The position numbers and the translations under genes are program-made. The notes beneath the pieces are model-generated. The model did no database searches. It had not been told where the DNA came from and worked only from the letters and a program-made list of their open reading frames with translations. Positions 62,392 to 64,000 of a stretch of DNA of 64,000 bases are shown here, one piece after another. Source of the DNA: Tragulus kanchil (Eukaryota > Chordata > Mammalia > Artiodactyla > Tragulidae); assembly GCA_022376925.1 (NCBI GenBank), contig JAIOJX010000001.1, positions 34,690,170 through 34,754,169 of the forward strand, given 5' to 3'. Numbering within the stretch: the stretch's first letter is position 1; each line of letters begins with the position of its first letter.

Positions 62392-62738
62392 TTAATCTAT
62401 TTGGGCTGCTATAATAAAACATCACAGACTGGGTAGCTTATAAACAATAGAAATTTAATTCACATAGTTCTGTAGGCTGGAAGTCCAAGATCAAGGTGCC
62501 AGCATGGTCAAGTTCTAATGAAGGCCATTTTCTGGGCTGTAGATTGTCAATTTCTCACTGTGTCCTCACATGGTGGAAGGAACTAGGGAACTCGCTGGGA
62601 TCTCTTTTATAAGGACATTAATTCCATCCATGAAAAGTCTGCCTTCGTGACTGAGTACCTCCTAATATAATCACATTGGGCACTAGCATTTCAACAAATG
62701 AACTCTGGGGAGATACATTCAGACCAGAGCAAAACTTA
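62392..62738. repeat. Ancient mammalian interspersed repeat
   Basis: Contains 'tttgggctgctataataaaa', 'tcacagactgggtagctta' and 'gtgtcctcacatggtgga', a very common old mammalian repeat, probably LTR-derived. Family name and strand not assigned. No gene. Confidence 0.6.
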
Positions 62739-62819
62739 TGAAATCACTTCCCTGAAGTGGATAGGGAATAATGGAGTTGACCTAAGTAACTTTAGGAAAC
62801 AACATTTTGACTGGGTGTT

Positions 62820-63032
62820 GTTCTTGTTGTTTAGTCACTAAGTCTCGTTCAACTCTTCTGCAACCCCATGGACTGTAGCCTGCCAGACTCGTCTGTCCAT
62901 GGGATTTCCCAGGCAAGAACACTGGAGTGGGTTTACATTTTCTTCTTCAGGGAATCTTCCAGCCCAGGGATTGAACCCATGTCTCCTGAGTTGGCAGGCA
63001 GATTCTTTACCATTGAGCCACCAGAGAAGCCC
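62820..63032 (-). repeat. Bov-tA SINE
   Basis: Minus-strand Bov-tA from 'tagtcactaagtctcgttc' to 'ccaccagagaagccc'. Flanks 'tttgactgg' and 'tttgattgc' may be a worn target duplication. Confidence 0.84.
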
Positions 63033-63261
63033 TTTGATTGCGTACTGGAAAGCAAAAGACAAAATTGACTGTACTCTAGTTGGTATACCTGTTTCTTTCA
63101 GAGTATGGTGTAGCAATTCATTACAGTGTAGCCATACATCGAATATATATGAAGGTTAAACAGAGAACTTTATATGTTGTAGGTAGTAGGAGCCAAGTTT
63201 CTTACATCAGAGAAAGAAACTGTAAAGAACAAAGGATTTAATGTCAGAGACAGCAATATGG

Positions 63262-63326
63262 ATGTGTGCTGTGTGTGTATATGTGTGTGTGTGTGTGTGC
63301 GTGTGTGTGTGTGTGTGCGTGCGCAC
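63262..63326. repeat. TG microsatellite
   Basis: Imperfect (TG)n with TA and CG interruptions, about 65 bases, likely polymorphic. Confidence 0.92.
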
Positions 63327-63444
63327 ATACATAGAGTAGTATAGATACATACACTTACTAGTTCTGTCCGTTGAGAGGGCCTAGACACAATGCTGCCCCA
63401 TTTGCAATGAACACACATAGGGCACAGGTCTTGGTTTCTAAGTA

Positions 63445-64000
63445 TCATTTTCTAATAAAAGAAACCATGACTCCTTGGGAAAATAGTTGATCCTAGGGTC
63501 ATGGCAGCGAAAGTAGAAGATGAACCTGGAATGTCTGGTAGTACTAGAAAACAAAGAAGTGCTTTATAAAGAATATACAAATGTAATAGCTTTCTTTTGC
63601 TTTATAACAAATAACCTTGAAGGTCGTGGCTTAAAACAGAAATCCAGATAGGCTCGACTGGATTCCTTGCTTAAGGTTTTGAAATGATGAAATCAGAGTG
63701 TCAATAAACTTGGGCTCTTAACTGGAGGTTCTGAGAAAGAATCTGCTGACAAGCTCATTTAGGTTGTTGGCTGAATTCAGTTCATGCAGTTGTAGGACTA
63801 TGATCTCTGTTTCCTTACTGGTTGTTGGCTGAGGTTTTCTTTTCTTTTTTTCAGCTTCTGAAGATTCCCTATATGTCTTAGCTTTTGGTCATCTCCATTT
63901 TACAAAGCCAGCAATGACAAATTGAATCTATATCTTGTTTTGAATGTCCCTGACTTCCTCTCCTTTCTTTTCTGCCTTCCTCTTCTGCCACCAGCTAGAG
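63445..64000 (+). repeat. Old L1 3' piece followed by an ancient repeat
   Basis: 63,445-63,570 is the same old L1 3' sequence as 54,610-54,730. 63,580-63,810 is the same ancient repeat as 55,186-55,424. The remainder to the window end looks like its continuation. No gene. Confidence 0.55.

Overview
This window is mammalian nuclear DNA from a ruminant. The evidence is the interspersed repeats: BovB (RTE-type) LINE fragments, many tRNA-derived Bov-tA/CHR-type SINEs, and a ruminant-type L1 3' end. The one intact gene I recognise is TCEAL8 (117 codons in one coding exon), which in mammals lies in the X-linked BEX/TCEAL cluster, so the window is most likely X-chromosomal (inference). There is no bacterial-style gene organisation. 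Most open reading frames are chance frames through repeats.

Layout. 1-6.6 kb: SINEs and old L1 remnants. 6.66-7.11 kb: an endogenous-retrovirus solo LTR. 7.25-9.74 kb: a decayed retrocopy of SLC35A4 mRNA that still carries both the upstream microprotein ORF and the main ORF. 9.9-16.9 kb: repeats and featureless sequence. 16.9-21.6 kb: TCEAL8 (promoter, two non-coding exons, coding exon). 22.05-29.89 kb and 41.60-49.42 kb: two arms of a near-identical inverted repeat made of SINEs, L1 and BovB. Between them lie the rest of the BovB copy, an LTR, and a KRAS retrocopy cut off at residue 96. 49.4-64 kb: L1 of several ages, BovB, a short Tigger-type element, two further LTRs, SINEs and a TG microsatellite.

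The dominant structure is not biological. The window contains 17 direct tandem duplications, all 1.05-1.17 kb, about 18.9 kb of extra sequence. Sixteen pair up around eight inserted segments starting at 10,635, 18,016, 24,485, 31,772, 36,042, 42,871, 50,820 and 56,190. Each segment repeats about 1.1 kb of the contig before it and about 1.1 kb of the contig after it. The 17th (701-2892) fits the right edge of a patch that began before the window. This is what untrimmed gap-filling patches would leave. Copy differences cluster near the joins, and in the inverted repeat each duplication is present in one arm but single in the other. Collapsed, the window is about 45 kb, with one TCEAL8, one KRAS retrocopy and inverted-repeat arms of about 5.65 kb around a spacer of about 7.3 kb.

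I found no convincing new molecular system. The points worth following are the patch artefact (which creates a false second TCEAL8 coding exon), the inverted repeat, the two-ORF SLC35A4 retrocopy and the KRAS retrocopy.
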